Below, one piece after another: positions 37,658 through 50,264 of a stretch of 64,000 nucleotides of DNA; the first letter of the stretch is position 1; every line of letters starts with the position of its first letter. Position numbers and translations under genes: made by a program. Below the pieces are notes generated by a model. The model did no database searches. It was given only the letters and a program-made list of their open reading frames with translations, and had not been told where the DNA came from. Source of the stretch: Deinococcus sp. HSC-46F16 (lineage in GTDB: Bacteria; Deinococcota; Deinococci; Deinococcales; Deinococcaceae); assembly GCF_024171495.1 (NCBI RefSeq), contig NZ_JALJZW010000002.1:248001-312000 (forward strand). Direction: 5' to 3'.

Positions 37658-38782
37658 ATGTCGCAACCCACCGTTCGCGCGGCGCTGATCCTCGGCGCGG
37701 CCCTGCTCGCCTCGTGCGCCACGGCCCAAACGCCGCAGGTGCGCTTCGTTCCATTCGCCAGCGGGCTCCCGCAGGTCACGACCATCACCCACGCGGGGGA
37801 CGGGTCGGGGCGGCTGTACGTGACCCTTCAGGGGGGGCAGGTGCGGGTCATCCGCAATGGGCAGCTTCAGGCGCAACCCTTTCTCGACCTGAGCGGGCTG
37901 ACCCGCGCGGGCGGCGAGCGCGGCCTGCTGGGGCTGGCCTTCGACCCCCGGTACAAACAAAACCGCCGCTTTTACGTCCACTACACCGACCGCAATGGGG
38001 ACACGGTACTGGCCCGCTACACGGCGACCACCGATTTCAGCCGGGGCGACCCGCAGAGTGCCCGGACCCTCTTTACCGCCGAGCAGCCCTACGCCAACCA
38101 CAACGGCGGGCAGCTCGCCTTCGGGCCGGACGGCTTCCTGTACCTGGGGCTGGGCGACGGCGGCTCGGGCGGCGATCCCCAGAACAACGGCCAAAAGCTG
38201 AGCACGCCGCTGGGCAAACTCCTTCGCTTTGACGTGAGCGGCGACGCGGCCCGGCCCGCTGCCGGAAACCCGTTCGTGAACCGCAGCGGGGCCAATCCTT
38301 ACATCTGGGCGTATGGGCTGCGGAACCCCTGGCGCTTCTCCTTCGACCGGCAGGGCGGCGACCTGATCATCGCGGACGTGGGCCAGAACGCGCTGGAGGA
38401 ACTCAACCGCCAGCCCCGCAGCAGCAAGGGCGGCGAGAACTACGGCTGGAAGGTGCGCGAGGGCAACCGCTGCTTCGAGCCATCTACAGGCTGCCGCACC
38501 TCCGGGCTGGTGGACCCCGTGCTGGTGTATGGCCGCAATGAGGGCCAGAGCATCACGGGCGGCTACGTCTACCGGGGGAGCGCCATTCCCGCACTGAAGG
38601 GCCAGTACGTGTTCGGGGACTTCGGGAGTGGCGCCGTGTGGGCGGCGCGGCCCACGGGGAACCGCTGGACCAAAACCACGCTGGGTCGCGTCGAGAACCC
38701 CTCCACTTTTGGGGAGGACGAGGCGGGCGAGCTGTACGTGGCCGAGTACGGCAGCGGGCGCATCCTGAAGATGGGCCGCTGA
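37658..38782 (+). CDS. PQQ-dependent aldose sugar dehydrogenase-like protein
   Basis: 374 aa exported beta-propeller of the glucose/sorbosone dehydrogenase family, which oxidises sugars with pyrroloquinoline quinone. An N-terminal signal ALILGAALLASCATA allows either lipidation at Cys or Sec export. Family blocks: HAGDGSGRLYV, ERGLLGLAFDP, the catalytic-region PYANHNGGQLAFGPDG, YGLRNPWRFSFD and the late YGRNEGQSITGGYVYRG. Cofactor use is inferred from family; PQQ synthesis genes are not in this window. Confidence 0.9.
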   Translation: MSQPTVRAALILGAALLASCATAQTPQVRFVPFASGLPQVTTITHAGDGSGRLYVTLQGGQVRVIRNGQLQAQPFLDLSGLTRAGGERGLLGLAFDPRYKQNRRFYVHYTDRNGDTVLARYTATTDFSRGDPQSARTLFTAEQPYANHNGGQLAFGPDGFLYLGLGDGGSGGDPQNNGQKLSTPLGKLLRFDVSGDAARPAAGNPFVNRSGANPYIWAYGLRNPWRFSFDRQGGDLIIADVGQNALEELNRQPRSSKGGENYGWKVREGNRCFEPSTGCRTSGLVDPVLVYGRNEGQSITGGYVYRGSAIPALKGQYVFGDFGSGAVWAARPTGNRWTKTTLGRVENPSTFGEDEAGELYVAEYGSGRILKMGR

Positions 38783-38802
38783 GACAAGCTTGCTCTAATC
38801 CC

Positions 38803-38831
38803 CGGTCATGCGGGACCGCACCGCATGACCG
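38803..38831. terminator. Perfect inverted repeat between convergent genes
   Basis: CGGTCATGCGG (38803-38813) and CCGCATGACCG (38821-38831), 11-bp stem with 7-base loop, in the 152-nt gap between the sugar dehydrogenase and the Gre-like gene, which converge. There is no T tract; it may act as a bidirectional terminator or mRNA end stabiliser. Nothing else is visible in this gap. Confidence 0.55.
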
Positions 38832-38934
38832 TCCATCGCCGCGACCGCGTATTTTTGCCTCTCGCTCTCCTCCGGAGCTGTGCCAGTCCGCTCGGGTTCG
38901 TCTGGGCCTCATCGCCATTTGTTCTGAGCCGGGG

Positions 38935-39411
38935 TCAACTCCCGACCTGTTCCACCCGGTAGCGCACGGTGCGGCGGCCGAGGTCCACCGTGAGCTCGCC
39001 CCCCACCTGTCGCCCCAGCAGCGCACGGCCCACCGGACTCTCGCTGCTGACGCGGGGGCGCTCGCCGGGCACCGCCGAGGCTTCGGGCGGACTGACGAGC
39101 TGGAGGATGAGGCGGCGATCCGCGCCGAGGTCCAGCAGTGTGACCACTGAACCAAGGTGAATGGCGCCTTCCTCTCCGGCTCCCGGCTCAATGACCACTG
39201 CCCGCGCAATCAGGTCTTCCAACTCGTCCACGCGGGCCTGTACCGCCAGCAGCCGCTGTTGAGCCTCGGGCAACCCCTGGTTCTCCTGATCGTTCGCTTC
39301 CATCTGCTCGCGCACGACGCGGCGGGCTTCTTCCAGCCGCTCCGTTTCCTGGGTCAATTGCCGCCGCAACCGGGCGAGGCCCTCGGGAGTCAGGGGGGCA
39401 GGCTGGGTCAT
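38935..39411 (-). CDS. Gre-family transcription factor (GreA/Gfh-like)
   Basis: 158 aa: an N-terminal coiled coil (residues 5-80: EGLARLRRQLTQETERLEEARRV...) followed by the FKBP-like C-terminal domain (VVTLLDLGADRRLILQLV, SSESPVGRALLGRQVGGELTV). Gre factors insert the coiled coil into the RNA polymerase secondary channel and trigger RNA cleavage. The tip reads NDQENQGLPEAQ rather than GDLSENAEY, one residue shorter between the acidic residues, so it may be a Gfh-type inhibitor as found in Thermus and Deinococcus. The N-terminus is assigned to ATG 39411. Confidence 0.82.
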   Translation of the reverse strand: MTQPAPLTPEGLARLRRQLTQETERLEEARRVVREQMEANDQENQGLPEAQQRLLAVQARVDELEDLIARAVVIEPGAGEEGAIHLGSVVTLLDLGADRRLILQLVSPPEASAVPGERPRVSSESPVGRALLGRQVGGELTVDLGRRTVRYRVEQVGS

Positions 39412-39496
39412 GGCGGCATGGTGCCTCGCCTCAGGTCCAGGGTGCGTGAATCCCGGCTTCATCCTGTCATGCCACATCCCCGCCAGAATCGCGCCC

Positions 39497-39976
39497 ATGC
39501 GTGCACAACGTTCTGCCCTCGTCCTCGCCAGCGCCCTGCTCGTGGTCGGTCCCGCCCAGCAGGCAGAGGCCACCGCCTGGGAAAAGGCCAAGTTCGTCTT
39601 TCACCTCGGCGCGGCCTACTACGCCTTCAACACCTGGGTCTGGCGGCCCTACCGCGAGTACAAGTTCCAGACGGGTGCCCCCGGCCAGCGGGCCAACATC
39701 GTCAAGGCGGGCGTGGCCCTGGCCTTCGCCGCCTATCAGGTCAACGCGGCGGTCCAGATGACCCGCAACACCAACGATCCCTTCCTGCGGCGCATCGGCT
39801 CGCTGCTGCCAGGCTTTAACAAGTCGCTGAACGCGGTCGGTAACGACCTGAAACGCGGCCGCTTCAACGAGGCGGGTATTCAGGGGCTCAACCGTCAGGT
39901 GAACACCTTGCTGAACACCGCCGAGCGCCAAGGGCAGCCGATTCGTCCGGTGGCGGTGCCGATTCCGGGGCTGTAA
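39497..39976 (+). CDS. Exported protein of unknown function
   Basis: 159 aa with signal peptide SALVLASALLVVGPAQQAEA. The mature protein has aromatic and hydrophobic segments (FHLGAAYYAFNTWVWRPYREYKF; VALAFAAYQVNAAVQM) that may associate with the membrane, then a basic helical C-terminus. No family recognised. Divergent from the Gre-like gene with an 85-nt gap, and followed by a strong bidirectional terminator shared with nrdJ. Confidence 0.7.
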   Translation: MRAQRSALVLASALLVVGPAQQAEATAWEKAKFVFHLGAAYYAFNTWVWRPYREYKFQTGAPGQRANIVKAGVALAFAAYQVNAAVQMTRNTNDPFLRRIGSLLPGFNKSLNAVGNDLKRGRFNEAGIQGLNRQVNTLLNTAERQGQPIRPVAVPIPGL

Positions 39977-39982
39977 TGAAGC

Positions 39983-40024
39983 CAACAGGAGAGGCGGGCC
40001 ATTGCGTGCCCGCCTCTCCTGTTG
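39983..40024. terminator. Bidirectional terminator between the exported protein gene and nrdJ
   Basis: A 17-bp perfect stem, 39983-39999 pairing with 40008-40024, with an 8-base loop, between convergent genes. Confidence 0.8.
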
Positions 40025-40036
40025 CTCGGCTCTAGT

Positions 40037-43087
<3,051 letters not shown>

Positions 43088-43114
43088 GGCGGCTCCTTGG
43101 GGCGAGGCGGCAAC

Positions 43115-43145
43115 AAAAAACCCTCACCACCCGGCGGGGGCGGTG
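43115..43145 (-). terminator. Terminator-like hairpin in the nrdJ leader
   Basis: On the minus strand CACCGCCC (43138-43145) pairs with GGGTGGTG (43125-43132, one G-T pair) around a 5-base loop; after four bases comes TTTTTT (43115-43120). It lies about 30 nt before the nrdJ start, downstream of the likely promoter, so it could attenuate nrdJ, or end the upstream operon. Confidence 0.5.
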
Positions 43146-43219
43146 CGGAAACGGATGGGCGGGGACCCGCTGTGGGGGCTCCTCTACGGTGCCTGACTCT
43201 ACCATTCGGCCCCGCCTCA

Positions 43220-43257
43220 TACAACGGCTTGTACTTCTACCCCGAATGGGGTACAAG
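43220..43257. promoter_or_regulatory. Palindromic element and putative nrdJ promoter
   Basis: TACAA-CGGC-TTGTA (43220-43233) is a perfect palindrome, and a third TACAA half-site lies at 43252-43256. On the minus strand TTGTAC (43251-43256) is 17 bases before TACAAG (43228-43233), a weak -35/-10 pair that would place the palindrome over the -10 region. It could be an operator for a dNTP- or cobalamin-responsive repressor; the factor is not identified. Confidence 0.4.
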
Positions 43258-43305
43258 ATGCGGCCCCCAACCGGGCAGGTCAAGGGCCGCGTCAACCGTC
43301 GGAAA

Positions 43306-44022
43306 TTAGCCTGTCCGTACCAGAAAACGGCCGCACGAGGGGCACTTCACCGGAGGCAGCTTGCCCTGCGCGGCTTTCTGCTGCACGTTGACAGGGAGCA
43401 TCACGTTGCAGCCCGTGCAGCGGCCCCCACGAATCTCGACGAGGCCCAGGCCCTTTTTCGCCCGGCGAATCAGGTCGTATTCCTTGACGGTGCGCGAGTC
43501 GAGGCCACCGACCAGCCCGGCGCGTTCCTGGCGGGCGCCCTCGCCCTGGTCGCGCAGGCCCTGCACGCGGGCCTCGTCCTCCTTCTCCAGCGCTTCGAGG
43601 GAGGGGCGCAGAGCGCGGTGCTCGGCCCGTAGGCCGCTGGCCTTCTCGGTCAGCTCGCGCTGGCGCTCGCGCAGGGGCGCGAGGTCTTCTGCCATCTCCT
43701 CGGCCCGCTCCTCCAGCATCTGGATACGGCTGCCGTACTGCGACTGGGCGCGGGCGTCGAAGGCGTTTTTCTCCTGCTCCTCGCGGGCGCGGGCGGCCTG
43801 ATCGCGTGTTCCGGCGAGGTCCTGCTCGAGGGCACGGAGCTGCTTCTCGACGCCTTCCAGGGTGATCTCGGTGTCCTCCAGGGCGTTGTTCAGGCGCTCC
43901 TGCTCCTGCCGGGCCTCGCGCAGGGCGTCCGGAATGCTGGCCTCCTCGCCCCGCAGGCGGTCGAGTTCGAGGTCAAGTTCCTGTACGCGCAGCAGGCTTT
44001 GCAGACTTCCGGTATCGCTCAT
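43306..44022 (-). CDS. Coiled-coil zinc-ribbon protein (COG1579 type)
   Basis: 238 aa: a long antiparallel coiled coil (about residues 5-170, Glu/Arg/Leu heptads) followed by a C4 zinc ribbon CTGC ... CPSC and the end GRFLVRTG. This is the layout of a widespread bacterial family thought to bind nucleic acid or act as a chaperone-like scaffold; the molecular role is not established. It is the last gene of the nth-MFS-zinc ribbon operon, 5 bases after the MFS gene stop. Confidence 0.85.
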   Translation of the reverse strand: MSDTGSLQSLLRVQELDLELDRLRGEEASIPDALREARQEQERLNNALEDTEITLEGVEKQLRALEQDLAGTRDQAARAREEQEKNAFDARAQSQYGSRIQMLEERAEEMAEDLAPLRERQRELTEKASGLRAEHRALRPSLEALEKEDEARVQGLRDQGEGARQERAGLVGGLDSRTVKEYDLIRRAKKGLGLVEIRGGRCTGCNVMLPVNVQQKAAQGKLPPVKCPSCGRFLVRTG

Positions 44023-44027
44023 CCCGG

Positions 44028-45266
44028 TCAGTCTACCCCCGCCTGGGCCGCCCGCGCCGCCGGGTGCCCGCCCCGCCGCGCCGGGCGGTAGAGGCCCAGG
44101 TAGATCGCCAGCACGCTGGCCGCGTACATCAGCAGCGTCCACGCGAACAGCAGGTTAAAGGCCACCCCGAAGGGCAGCGCCCCCCGCACCACCCCGCCCA
44201 GGATGCTGCTCGCCGCCCACCCCAGGTCCCAGGCGATCAGGTTGACGGCGGAATACATCGGGCGGTCCTCGTCGGGCAGGGCCGTCATCGCGTAGGCCGA
44301 GTAGACGGGTCCGGCGGCGTTCATCAGCGCCCCACGGGTAAAGAGGGCGACGGCGACCATCCAGAGTTGCGGCGCGTAGCCCAGGATCGCCAGGAAAGGC
44401 AGGCTGGCCGCTTGCACCACCAGCACCGCCGTGAGCTGCCCCAGCCGCCGCACCAGCAAGGGTTGCAGCAGCACGGTGGCGGCCGTCGCGAGGCTCGTCC
44501 ACGCGAACAGGTTGCCCAGGCTGGCATAGTCCACCTCGAACTTGCCCTCGATATAGACGTTCAGGAAGGGAATGGTCGCCCCCGCCCCCAGCCCCACCAG
44601 CACGTTGGGCGCGACCAGCCGCCCCATCGTGAGCTTGTCGCGGATGGCGAAGGAACGGCCCTCCGGCGCCTTTTTCCCGCTGGGGCGCAGGAAGAGGACC
44701 GGCACCAGCCCCGCGAGCTGAAAGCCCGCCGACACCAGCAGGGCCGCCCGCAGCGCCCCCAGCCCGTCGGGTTCGGTCGCGGTGGCCGCCGCGTACACCT
44801 CCGGCACCCGCCCGCCGAAGAGGTTGCCGAGAAAGCCTGCCCCGGTCATCAGCGCACTCTGAACACTGAAGAGGGTCACCCGCGATTTCTCGTCGCTGTT
44901 GTTCGCCATGAAGGGCGACCCGGCGACCATCAGCATCGCGCCGCCCGCCCCCTGCACGAGCGCCCCCGCGATGGCCCCCAGCGGCCCCCCCGCCGTGGCG
45001 AGGATCAGCGCCCCCGCCACGCTGAAGATGCTTCCGAGCTGAATCGTTCGCGCGTTGGAGATACGCCGCGCGAGCGCCACCGCCGGGAGGCTGAGGGACG
45101 CGAGCGTGAGCGCAGGCAACGCGTTGACCAGCCCCTGCCACTCGGCCCCCAGCCCCAGCGCCCGCAGATAGAAGTTCAGAAAGAGGGCCGCGAACGCCTG
45201 CGCCAGCCCGAAGGTGAAGGCGGAAGCGAGGTAGAGCCAGACCTGACGGGAAAACTTCCAGGTCAT
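44028..45266 (-). CDS. Major facilitator superfamily transporter
   Basis: 412 aa with about 12 transmembrane helices in two halves (linker near residues 200-220: LRPSGKKAPEGRSFAIRDKL). The N-terminal half begins LYLASAFTFGLAQAFAALFLNFYLR. No diagnostic substrate motif is seen, so export of a drug or metabolite is the broad guess. The ATG overlaps the nth stop (ATGA), so it is made together with endonuclease III. Confidence 0.88.
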   Translation of the reverse strand: MTWKFSRQVWLYLASAFTFGLAQAFAALFLNFYLRALGLGAEWQGLVNALPALTLASLSLPAVALARRISNARTIQLGSIFSVAGALILATAGGPLGAIAGALVQGAGGAMLMVAGSPFMANNSDEKSRVTLFSVQSALMTGAGFLGNLFGGRVPEVYAAATATEPDGLGALRAALLVSAGFQLAGLVPVLFLRPSGKKAPEGRSFAIRDKLTMGRLVAPNVLVGLGAGATIPFLNVYIEGKFEVDYASLGNLFAWTSLATAATVLLQPLLVRRLGQLTAVLVVQAASLPFLAILGYAPQLWMVAVALFTRGALMNAAGPVYSAYAMTALPDEDRPMYSAVNLIAWDLGWAASSILGGVVRGALPFGVAFNLLFAWTLLMYAASVLAIYLGLYRPARRGGHPAARAAQAGVD

Positions 45267-45949
45267 TCGTGCACCCCGGTCTGCTCCACGCCCACCTTCG
45301 GGCAGAACCCCGCCATCACGCACTCCGGGCACAGCGGCCTGCGGGCCAGACACACCCGCCGCCCGTGCAGGATCAGCGCGTGGTGCAGGAACACCCAGCG
45401 GTCACGCGGAAAGAGGCGGCCCAGGTCGGCCTCCACCCTGTCGGGATTGGTCTGCACGCTCAGGCCCAGCCGCCGGGCGAGACGGCCCACGTGGGTGTCC
45501 ACCGCGATGGCCGGGTACCCGTAGGCATTGCTCAGCACGACATTGGCCGTCTTGCGGCCCGCGCCGGGAAGAGCGACGACCGCGTCAAAGTCGTTGGGCA
45601 CCTCCCCCCCATGCCGCTCCACAAGCAGCCGGGCAAGGGCGGCGAGGTTCCTGGCTTTATTCCGGTACAGGCCGATGGAGCGGATGTATGGCTCGATCTC
45701 CTCCGGGGTGGCCTGGCTCAGGGCGAAGGCGTCCGGGTAGCGGGCGAAGAGGGCGGGAGTCGCTGCGTTCACGCTCACGTCGGTCGCCTGGGCCGAGAGC
45801 ACGGTGGCGACGAGGAGTTCGAAGGGGTTGCGGAAGGTTAACTCGGTGCGGGCGTCCGGGTAGAGGGCCTCCAGCGCCGCGAGCACCAGGGGGGCGCGGG
45901 CCGGGGCACCCTCCGGCAGGGGGGGGGCCGGGGCGGGGGCGGGAGTCAC
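45263..45949 (-). CDS. nth: Endonuclease III
   Basis: Bifunctional DNA glycosylase/AP lyase that removes oxidised pyrimidines, 228 aa. Helix-hairpin-helix with catalytic Lys (LPGAGRKTANVV), the catalytic Asp in AVDTHVGRLARRL, and the iron-sulfur loop with Cys spacing C-x6-C-x2-C-x5-C (CLARRPLCPECVMAGFC). The GTG start at 45949 has TAGGCT 7 nt upstream (leaderless type). The N-terminal 20 residues are Pro/Ala-rich and non-conserved. First gene of a three-gene operon. Confidence 0.95.
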   Translation of the reverse strand: MTPAPAPAPPLPEGAPARAPLVLAALEALYPDARTELTFRNPFELLVATVLSAQATDVSVNAATPALFARYPDAFALSQATPEEIEPYIRSIGLYRNKARNLAALARLLVERHGGEVPNDFDAVVALPGAGRKTANVVLSNAYGYPAIAVDTHVGRLARRLGLSVQTNPDRVEADLGRLFPRDRWVFLHHALILHGRRVCLARRPLCPECVMAGFCPKVGVEQTGVHE

Positions 45950-46045
45950 GCGGCGCAGCCTACACCCGCCCCCTGGGGGCCGTCTGGGGCATGGGGACAC
46001 ATCGCATCAGGCAACCCGCCACGCGCCCACCGCGTACCCTGAGCC

Positions 46046-46267
46046 ATGAGAACCCTCTCGCTGATCCTCGGCATCCTGGCGGCATTGGGCCTCCTGCTGG
46101 GCCTGCTGCCCCTGTTCGGCTGGCTCAACTGGCTGGTGGTGCTGCCCCCCGCCGTGCTGGGGCTGATCCTCGGGGTGGTGGCCCGTGACCGGGGCGCGAC
46201 CACCCTGAACGTGGTCGTGATCGGGCTGGCGGCCCTGCGGCTGATGCTGGGGGGCGGGGTGCTGTAG
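46046..46267 (+). CDS. Small membrane protein, DUF-like
   Basis: 73 aa, nearly all hydrophobic: three membrane segments (LSLILGILAALGLLLGLL, WLVVLPPAVLGLILGVVA, VVVIGLAALRLMLGGG) and few charges. TACCCT ends 5 nt before the ATG (leaderless type). It resembles small inner-membrane proteins of unknown role that control ion or lipid balance. Divergent from nth. Confidence 0.7.
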   Translation: MRTLSLILGILAALGLLLGLLPLFGWLNWLVVLPPAVLGLILGVVARDRGATTLNVVVIGLAALRLMLGGGVL

Positions 46268-46345
46268 TCTTCCCCGGCCCTTGCAGGCCCGCGCGGGCCT
46301 CTGCTATCCTGCCCAGGCTCACGCGCCCGGTGGCGCGGCAAGCAC

Positions 46346-46421
<76 letters not shown>

Positions 46422-46429
46422 AGAAACTT

Positions 46430-46454
46430 CCCCCGCCCCGCGCGGGGGGGTTTT
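46430..46454 (+). terminator. Terminator after tRNA-Trp
   Basis: CCCCCGC (46430-46436) pairs with GCGGGGG (46442-46448), 5-base loop, then GG and TTTT. Confidence 0.75.
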
Positions 46455-46527
46455 GCTGTGGGGATGGTCGCTGTCCCACTGTGCCCCCGGTGACCTATTG
46501 CGGCCCCGCCCCGTGCTCTGCTGGGGC

Positions 46528-47691
46528 ATGCCGACAACCCACCGCATGGCCCTGCTGGGAGCGCTGCTGCTGCCGTCCGCCGCCGGGGCGAGTGTGGAGA
46601 CTCACCTCGCTGCCGTCCTCAAGTTCGGCCCGCGCGTGACGGGCAGTGAGGCCAACGCTCAGGCCCGCACCTACCTGGAGGGGCAGTTCCGGGCGCTGGG
46701 CTACGAGGTCCGGCGCGAGACCTTCAGTTACCCCCGCTTCGACGACCTCGGCTCGGGGGTGGAGGCGGGCGGGCGCACGCTGGCGGGCCTCGCGCTTCAG
46801 GGGTCGGTGGGCGGGGAGGTGACCGCCCCGGTCGCCCGCGTCTCCGGCGTGGGCACGCCCGAGGAGTTCGCGGCGGCGAATGTGCGGGGCCGCGTCGCCG
46901 TCGTGGACCGGGGCACGCTGCCCTTCGCGCAAAAGGCCCGCAACGCGCTGGCGGCGGGGGCGCTGGGGCTGATCGTCGTCAACAACCAGCCCGGCGAGGT
47001 GCGCGGCACCCTGGGGGAGCGGGTCGCCCTGCCGGTGCTGACCGTCACGCGCGAGGCGGGTGCGGGCCTGCGGGCGGGCGAGCGGGCCACCCTGCGCGTC
47101 CGGGTGCGCGAGGGGGACGTGACCGGGGTGAATGTGGTGGCGTTCAAATCGGGCGTCACTCGGCCCGACTTCCTCTTTGGCGGGCACATGGACTCGGTGC
47201 CGGGGGCACCGGGCGCGAACGACAACCTCTCGGGCACGTTGGCGGTGCTGGACCTCGCGGGACGGGTGGCCGGGACGCCGCTGGCGAACCGCAGCACCTT
47301 CGTCCTCTTCGACGGCGAGGAAGACGGGCTGCACGGCTCGCGGGCCTACGTCAAGGCGAATCCGGAGATCGTGCGGAACCTGCGGGGCATGTTCAACTTC
47401 GACATGGTGGGCGTCAATGTCACGCCCCTGACCGTCAGCGGCGAGGCCGGGCTGGTGGAGGCCGCGCGGCGGTCGGCGGGCGTCGTCGGCCGCGTGGGAG
47501 ACACGGGCGGCAGCGACCACGTCCCCTTCGCGGGGGCGGGGGTGCCCACCCTCTTTTTCCACCGGGGGCTGGATGCCAACTACCACCAGCCCGGCGACGT
47601 GCTGGCCGACCCCGCCCTGATTCGGGAGACGGTCGACGCAGCGCTGAAGACGGTAGATGCGCTCACGGCGGCGCCGAGTACCCGGCCCTGA
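46528..47691 (+). CDS. Secreted M28-family zinc aminopeptidase
   Basis: 387 aa exported metallopeptidase. Signal peptide LLGALLLPSAAGA; a protease-associated (PA) domain insert (about 95-200: GVGTPEEFAAANVRGRVAVVDRG); then the M28 two-zinc core with GGHMDSVPGAPGANDNLSG, the catalytic Glu pair in DGEEDGLHGS, FDMVG and the last ligand in FFHRGLDANYHQPGD. It should release N-terminal amino acids from peptides, complementing the secreted S8 proteases. An alternative start is ATG 46546. Confidence 0.92.
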   Translation: MPTTHRMALLGALLLPSAAGASVETHLAAVLKFGPRVTGSEANAQARTYLEGQFRALGYEVRRETFSYPRFDDLGSGVEAGGRTLAGLALQGSVGGEVTAPVARVSGVGTPEEFAAANVRGRVAVVDRGTLPFAQKARNALAAGALGLIVVNNQPGEVRGTLGERVALPVLTVTREAGAGLRAGERATLRVRVREGDVTGVNVVAFKSGVTRPDFLFGGHMDSVPGAPGANDNLSGTLAVLDLAGRVAGTPLANRSTFVLFDGEEDGLHGSRAYVKANPEIVRNLRGMFNFDMVGVNVTPLTVSGEAGLVEAARRSAGVVGRVGDTGGSDHVPFAGAGVPTLFFHRGLDANYHQPGDVLADPALIRETVDAALKTVDALTAAPSTRP

Positions 47692-47697
47692 CGCGCC

Positions 47698-48018
47698 CTA
47701 GCGCCCGCCCGCCGAGGTCGCGTCCAGCAGCCAGGTCTGGAACTCGGGCAGCGCCCGGTCCCAGGGGAGGGCCACGATCTCGGGGACCTCGTAGGGGTGC
47801 ATCTCGCGGATGCGGGCCTCGAGTTCGGGGTAGCGCTCGCCGGTGGTCTTGATCAGCAGCAGGGTCTCGCGGTCCTCGGCGACCTCGCCCTCCCAGCGGT
47901 AGACGCTCTGGACGCCGGGCATCACGTTGACGCAGCCCGCCAGCCGCTCGGCCACCAGGGTCCGGGCCAGCTCGGGCGCCCGCTCCGGCGGGAGGGTGAC
48001 CAGCACGACGAGTGACAT
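47698..48018 (-). CDS. cutA: Divalent-cation tolerance protein CutA
   Basis: 106 aa trimeric ferredoxin-like protein, associated with tolerance to copper and other divalent cations. Signature: LVAERLAGCVNVMPGVQSVYRWEGEVAEDRE, TLLLIKT and HPYEVPEIVALP. Converges with the M28 gene, 6 bases between stops. TATCCT lies 9 nt before the ATG. Function in metal handling is known only broadly for the family. Confidence 0.94.
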   Translation of the reverse strand: MSLVVLVTLPPERAPELARTLVAERLAGCVNVMPGVQSVYRWEGEVAEDRETLLLIKTTGERYPELEARIREMHPYEVPEIVALPWDRALPEFQTWLLDATSAGGR

Positions 48019-48090
48019 AGTGCCCGCAGGATACGCCCCCCGGCTCCCGGCGGGCCTTGGGCCTTTCTTACAGCGCAGCTGGCAGCCCGG

Positions 48091-48474
48091 CTAGGGCAGG
48101 CGCAGCGTGTCGCAGACCTCGCCGGGCTCGTCGGGGGCGTTCTCGGCCACCACCAGCTCCTCGGCTTCGCCCACAAAGCCCTGGCAGCGGGCCAGCACCT
48201 CCAGGTAGGCGGGGTCCAGGGCGGCGGCCTCGGCCTCGCGCAGCACGCGCACGTCGCGCTCCAGGACACGGATGCGCTCGCGGGTGTCCTGCGTCTCGGC
48301 ACTCCAGGTCACGGTGCGGTAGATCAGGTTGCCGAGTTGAAAACTCAGTTGCACGATGCCCAGCGCCGCGAGCAGGCTGGCGAACACCAGCGCGAGGGGC
48401 AGCCGCTGGAGCTGGCGCCACCGGGACCGCCAGCCCCGCCGGTCGCGGGGAGGGAGCGGTTCCGGAACAGACAT
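48091..48474 (-). CDS. FtsB/DivIC-like membrane coiled-coil protein
   Basis: 127 aa: a basic cytoplasmic N-terminus (residues 1-25), one membrane helix (PLALVFASLLAALGIVQLSF), an extracytoplasmic coiled coil (ETQDTRERIRVLERDVRVLREAEAAAL) and a C-terminal tail with two cysteines. This is the layout of septum-formation initiators FtsB/DivIC, which bridge FtsL and FtsQ in the divisome; similarity is by architecture, not strong motifs. TATCTT ends 7 nt before the ATG (leaderless type). Confidence 0.72.
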   Translation of the reverse strand: MSVPEPLPPRDRRGWRSRWRQLQRLPLALVFASLLAALGIVQLSFQLGNLIYRTVTWSAETQDTRERIRVLERDVRVLREAEAAALDPAYLEVLARCQGFVGEAEELVVAENAPDEPGEVCDTLRLP

Positions 48475-48554
48475 GGTTCAGAAGATAGCGTCGGGCACGC
48501 GTGGGGCAAGGGGGAGGGGCGCCCATACGCGCGGCCAGATGCTCTAATGCCTCC

Positions 48555-49018
<464 letters not shown>

Positions 49019-49022
<4 letters not shown>

Positions 49023-49285
49023 GCCGCCCCCAGTACGAGGACCGGGTGCGCTATCAGGGCGACCTGTGGGTGCGCCTCGACACCCTGCCCCGGCTGCTCG
49101 CCGAAGGCTGGCGCCGCACCCTGGCCGAAGGGGGCGTGGTCACCGTCATCCGCACCCCCTTCCAGTGGGCGATGGCGACCCCGGTGATCGAGATCGAGAC
49201 CGGCGGCTACATGGGCGACGTGGGCCTCTACGTGCCCGAGGTGCAGCTTCGGGAGGCCCTCGCCCTGCTGGGGGCGGAGGACTGA
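49019..49285 (+). CDS. Small conserved-looking protein of unknown function
   Basis: 88 aa soluble protein: charged N-terminus, then strands VVTVIRTPFQWAMATPVIEIETGGYMGDVGLYVPE and a closing helix LREALALLG. No family recognised. Coupled to the thioesterase by ATGA, so a partner or regulator role is possible but not shown. Confidence 0.72.
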
Positions 49286-49346
49286 CCCCCCTCTGCCCCG
49301 TTCTTGGAAGCGCTCCCGCCCCCCAGTTCCCCAGGAGGACCCTCCC

Positions 49347-50260
<914 letters not shown>

Positions 50261-50264
<4 letters not shown>

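Noticed and set aside
43088..43305. Cobalamin riboswitch in front of nrdJ
   Set aside because: No B12-box-like GCCACTG and no expected flanking helices; only a palindrome and a terminator-like hairpin are visible.
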